From UBA11400 sp964473555 (GTDB lineage: Bacteria > Bacteroidota > Rhodothermia > Balneolales > HLUCCA01): a stretch of DNA of 64,000 bases. Location of the stretch: assembly GCA_964473555.1 (NCBI GenBank), contig CAYYPL010000002.1, positions 372,001 through 436,000 on the forward strand, read 5' to 3'. A model generated the notes under the pieces. It did no database searches. It saw only the letters and a list, made by a program, of their open reading frames with translations, and was not told where the DNA came from. The position numbers and the translations under genes were made by a program. Below are positions 62,259-64,000 of the stretch, in pieces (the stretch's first letter is position 1; each line of letters opens with the position of its first letter).

Positions 62259-63380
62259 ATGAACATCCTGGCATTGGAACCATTTCTGGGCGGGTCACAT
62301 AAATCCTTTATTGAAGGACTTAAGAAATATTCACGGAATCGGATCATTCCCTTGACGATGACGGATAAATTCTGGCGTTGGAGACTTCACGGTGGTGCGG
62401 TGACACTAGCCGATCGGTCAAATGAGATCACCGATGAGATCGACCTACTTTTGGTAAGTTCAATGACCAATTTTCCGGCATTTGTGGCTTTAACCAATCC
62501 TCGTTTTGCCCACATCCCCTCAGTCATGTATATGCATGAGAATCAATTGACAATACCCATGCCTGAAGGAAAAGAACGTGATAACACCTTTTGTTACATT
62601 AATTATCTCAGTATGTTATCGGTGGACAGGCTAATCTTTTCATCACAGTTCCATTTTGATTCGTTGATGCTTGAGTTACCGAGGTTTTTAAAAACGTTAC
62701 CGGATCATCAAAATTTGCCCTCGATCGACAAGATAGCTGAAAAGAGTGAAGTGGTACACCCAGGGCTTCATCTGAAACCACACCTCGAATTCGACAAATA
62801 CAGATCCCGTAATCCAAGGCCGGTAATTTTATGGAACCAACGATGGGAGCATGACAGAAATCCAGCTATGTTTTTCCGAATTATGGATAGACTTGATGAT
62901 AGTGGATGTGTATTTGATCTGATATTGGCTGGCGACCAAACCCAGGAACGACCTAAAGAACTTGAAAAGATTTGGAAACGTTATGGTGACAGAATCCTAC
63001 ACTATGGTTATGCAGATAACTTCGAAAAGTACTCACAACTCTTGCATAAGTCCGATATCGTAATTTCAACCTCTACGTACGAATTTTTCTGTACCGCTGT
63101 TATGGAGGCCATTTATTGCGGTTGCCATCCGATGTTACCTGCAGGTTTAACCTACACTGAACTGATTCCTGAACATTTGAGAGAACCGCTGTTACATGCA
63201 CCCGTGTTCTACTATGATGAAGACGATCTGTTCAAAAAACTTCGTAAACTACTCATGGGTGACTCGAAAGGATTACCAATCCAGACTCTAAGAAATATCA
63301 ATGCTCACCTGGACTGGCAAAAAAGAATGAGTAAGTTTGATGAGGTATTTGAACATATCGTATCTACTATCAAACACTGA
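62259..63380 (+). CDS. DUF3524/GTDC1-type glycosyltransferase (tRNA-queuosine mannosyltransferase homologue)
   Basis: A 373-residue GT-B protein resembling human GTDC1, the tRNA-queuosine alpha-mannosyltransferase (QTMAN). The N-terminal DUF3524 domain has LEPFLGGSHKSFIEG, KFWRWRLHGGAVTLAD and YMHENQLTIPMPEGKERD; the C-terminal GT domain has ILWNQRWEHDRNP and STYEFFCTAVMEAIYCGCHP (donor site, Glu in EF and AVMEA). In animals the enzyme adds mannose to queuosine of tRNA-Asp. Whether the bacterial form acts on tRNA is inference. It follows mutL by 14 bases. Confidence 0.78.
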   Translation: MNILALEPFLGGSHKSFIEGLKKYSRNRIIPLTMTDKFWRWRLHGGAVTLADRSNEITDEIDLLLVSSMTNFPAFVALTNPRFAHIPSVMYMHENQLTIPMPEGKERDNTFCYINYLSMLSVDRLIFSSQFHFDSLMLELPRFLKTLPDHQNLPSIDKIAEKSEVVHPGLHLKPHLEFDKYRSRNPRPVILWNQRWEHDRNPAMFFRIMDRLDDSGCVFDLILAGDQTQERPKELEKIWKRYGDRILHYGYADNFEKYSQLLHKSDIVISTSTYEFFCTAVMEAIYCGCHPMLPAGLTYTELIPEHLREPLLHAPVFYYDEDDLFKKLRKLLMGDSKGLPIQTLRNINAHLDWQKRMSKFDEVFEHIVSTIKH

Positions 63381-63390
63381 TCAGTTTGAT
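63369..63390. terminator. Hairpin between convergent genes
   Basis: ATCAAAC (63369-63375) pairs with GTTTGAT (63384-63390) around 8 bases that include the upstream gene's stop codon. It sits at the junction with the converging dnaB 3' end; no T-run, so a weak candidate. Confidence 0.35.
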
Positions 63391-63393
63391 GAG

Positions 63394-64000
63394 TTAAAAC
63401 GGGGAGTCATCCTCTATAACCGGACCAAGACCCTTAGCGGGATTTTGGCCTTTCCTGTGACTAGTACCATAAGGCTCTTCATCATCTGGCATCATCATCT
63501 CGTAACTCTGGTTGCCATTATATGCATCGTATGAGGCTGATGTGAGGTTTTCAAATCTGGCGTATTCTTTGACGAAATGAAGAGGTACCGCTCCTACTGG
63601 TCCGTTACGTTGTTTACCAATAATAACTTCAGCGATGTTTTGAGTCGACCGCCCGTTGTCATCTGTAGTGATTCCATAGTACTCGGGGCGAAACAGGAAA
63701 CATACTACATCGGCATCCTGTTCTATGGATCCGGATTCACGCAAATCCGACAATTGTGGACGTTTATCTCTACCTCGTTGTTCTACGGCTCTACTCAGCT
63801 GCGATAGCGCGATTACGGGTACATTGAGCTCTTTGGCCAGACTTTTAAGCCCACGGGATATATAAGCGATCTCTTGTTCGCGGTTACTGTTGTCTTTTAC
63901 GTTAGCAGTCATCAACTGAAGGTAATCGACGATAATTAATCCGATTTTTTTGTCATTTTTCAACCGCCTGCACTTCGATCGCATTTCCATCAAACTGATC
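63394..64000 (-). CDS. dnaB: Replicative DNA helicase, C-terminal part (partial)
   Basis: The last about 202 codons of DnaB run off the right edge of the window. Present are Walker B and neighbours (GLIIVDYLQLM), EIAYISRGLKSLAKEL, LSQLSRAVEQR, LSDLRESGSIEQDADVV and the tail VIIGKQRNGPVG. These belong to the RecA-like motor domain. The N-terminal domain and Walker A lie beyond the window. There is no intein in the visible part. The C-terminal tail of about 60 residues after the core is low complexity. Confidence 0.95.
   Translation of the reverse strand, partial: ISLMEMRSKCRRLKNDKKIGLIIVDYLQLMTANVKDNSNREQEIAYISRGLKSLAKELNVPVIALSQLSRAVEQRGRDKRPQLSDLRESGSIEQDADVVCFLFRPEYYGITTDDNGRSTQNIAEVIIGKQRNGPVGAVPLHFVKEYARFENLTSASYDAYNGNQSYEMMMPDDEEPYGTSHRKGQNPAKGLGPVIEDDSPF

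Overview
The window looks like a core chromosomal region of a Bacteroidota/Balneolota-type Gram-negative bacterium (FCB group). Lineage cues are: at least three promoters with the TAnnTTTG -7 box typical of that group; a type IX secretion Plug-family protein; an F-type ATP synthase operon that stops at atpG without atpD or atpC; an AtpB with a signal peptide and a periplasmic N-terminal extension; a 29-residue bS22/mS38-like basic peptide; and a small PRYYDP membrane protein next to mutL. LptC, an OstA-like protein, TamB and BamA-type barrels show an LPS-type outer membrane. The assignment to Balneolota within the group is a guess from overall protein character. Unlike typical Bacteroidota, several genes here have clear AGGAG Shine-Dalgarno sequences. 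No phage, insertion sequence, CRISPR array or rRNA is visible. No gene-free stretch exceeds 300 bases; the longest are about 260, 243 and 193 bases.

Layout. 1-1.8 kb: end of a dTDP-rhamnose operon (rfbD end, rfbC, rfbB) with a terminator. 1.9-7.8 kb: DUF2207 membrane protein, PolB-like exonuclease with type I asparaginase, and an EF-G-like GTPase. 7.8-12.0 kb (minus strand): Na+/alanine symporter, upp, lptC and an OstA-like protein as one tightly packed unit. 12.3-26.8 kb: HU protein, the 29-residue peptide, an unknown minus-strand gene, then RqcH-like NFACT protein, aroK, aroB, tamB, rnr and a protease/beta-propeller/barrel fusion. 26.8-30.8 kb (minus): ccmB, holB, dapF and the T9SS Plug homologue. 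30.9-34.8 kb: PTS-IIA protein, folD and a convergent CPA2 antiporter with a Usp-like tail. 34.8-35.3 kb: an orphan 119-residue gene behind a striking operator-like palindrome. 35.3-42.3 kb (minus): surface-glycan cluster (WecE-type aminotransferase, FemAB-like acyltransferase, Wzx flippase, three glycosyltransferases). 42.5-51.1 kb: guaB, an M23 peptidase with a bactofilin, the atp operon, and tRNA-Ser(UGA). 51.1-60.0 kb: TolC, MlaC-like protein, GT-A-like protein, MMPL/RND exporter, recO, HtrA and a ring-cleaving dioxygenase. 60.1-64 kb: small membrane protein, mutL, a homologue of the tRNA-queuosine mannosyltransferase, and the 3' end of dnaB (minus).

How they fit together. RfbB makes dTDP-4-keto-6-deoxyglucose, the shared precursor of dTDP-rhamnose (RfbC/RfbD here) and of the amino sugar made by the WecE-type enzyme 40 kb away, so the two glycan loci are probably metabolically linked. 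LptC/OstA, TamB, MlaC, MMPL, TolC and the barrel proteins form a scattered envelope-biogenesis set. Nothing amounts to a clearly new multi-gene system. The best leads are the protease-propeller-barrel fusion, a MutL with degraded endonuclease motifs, the queuosine glycosyltransferase homologue, and paired palindromic operators at 34.85 kb and 54.3 kb.
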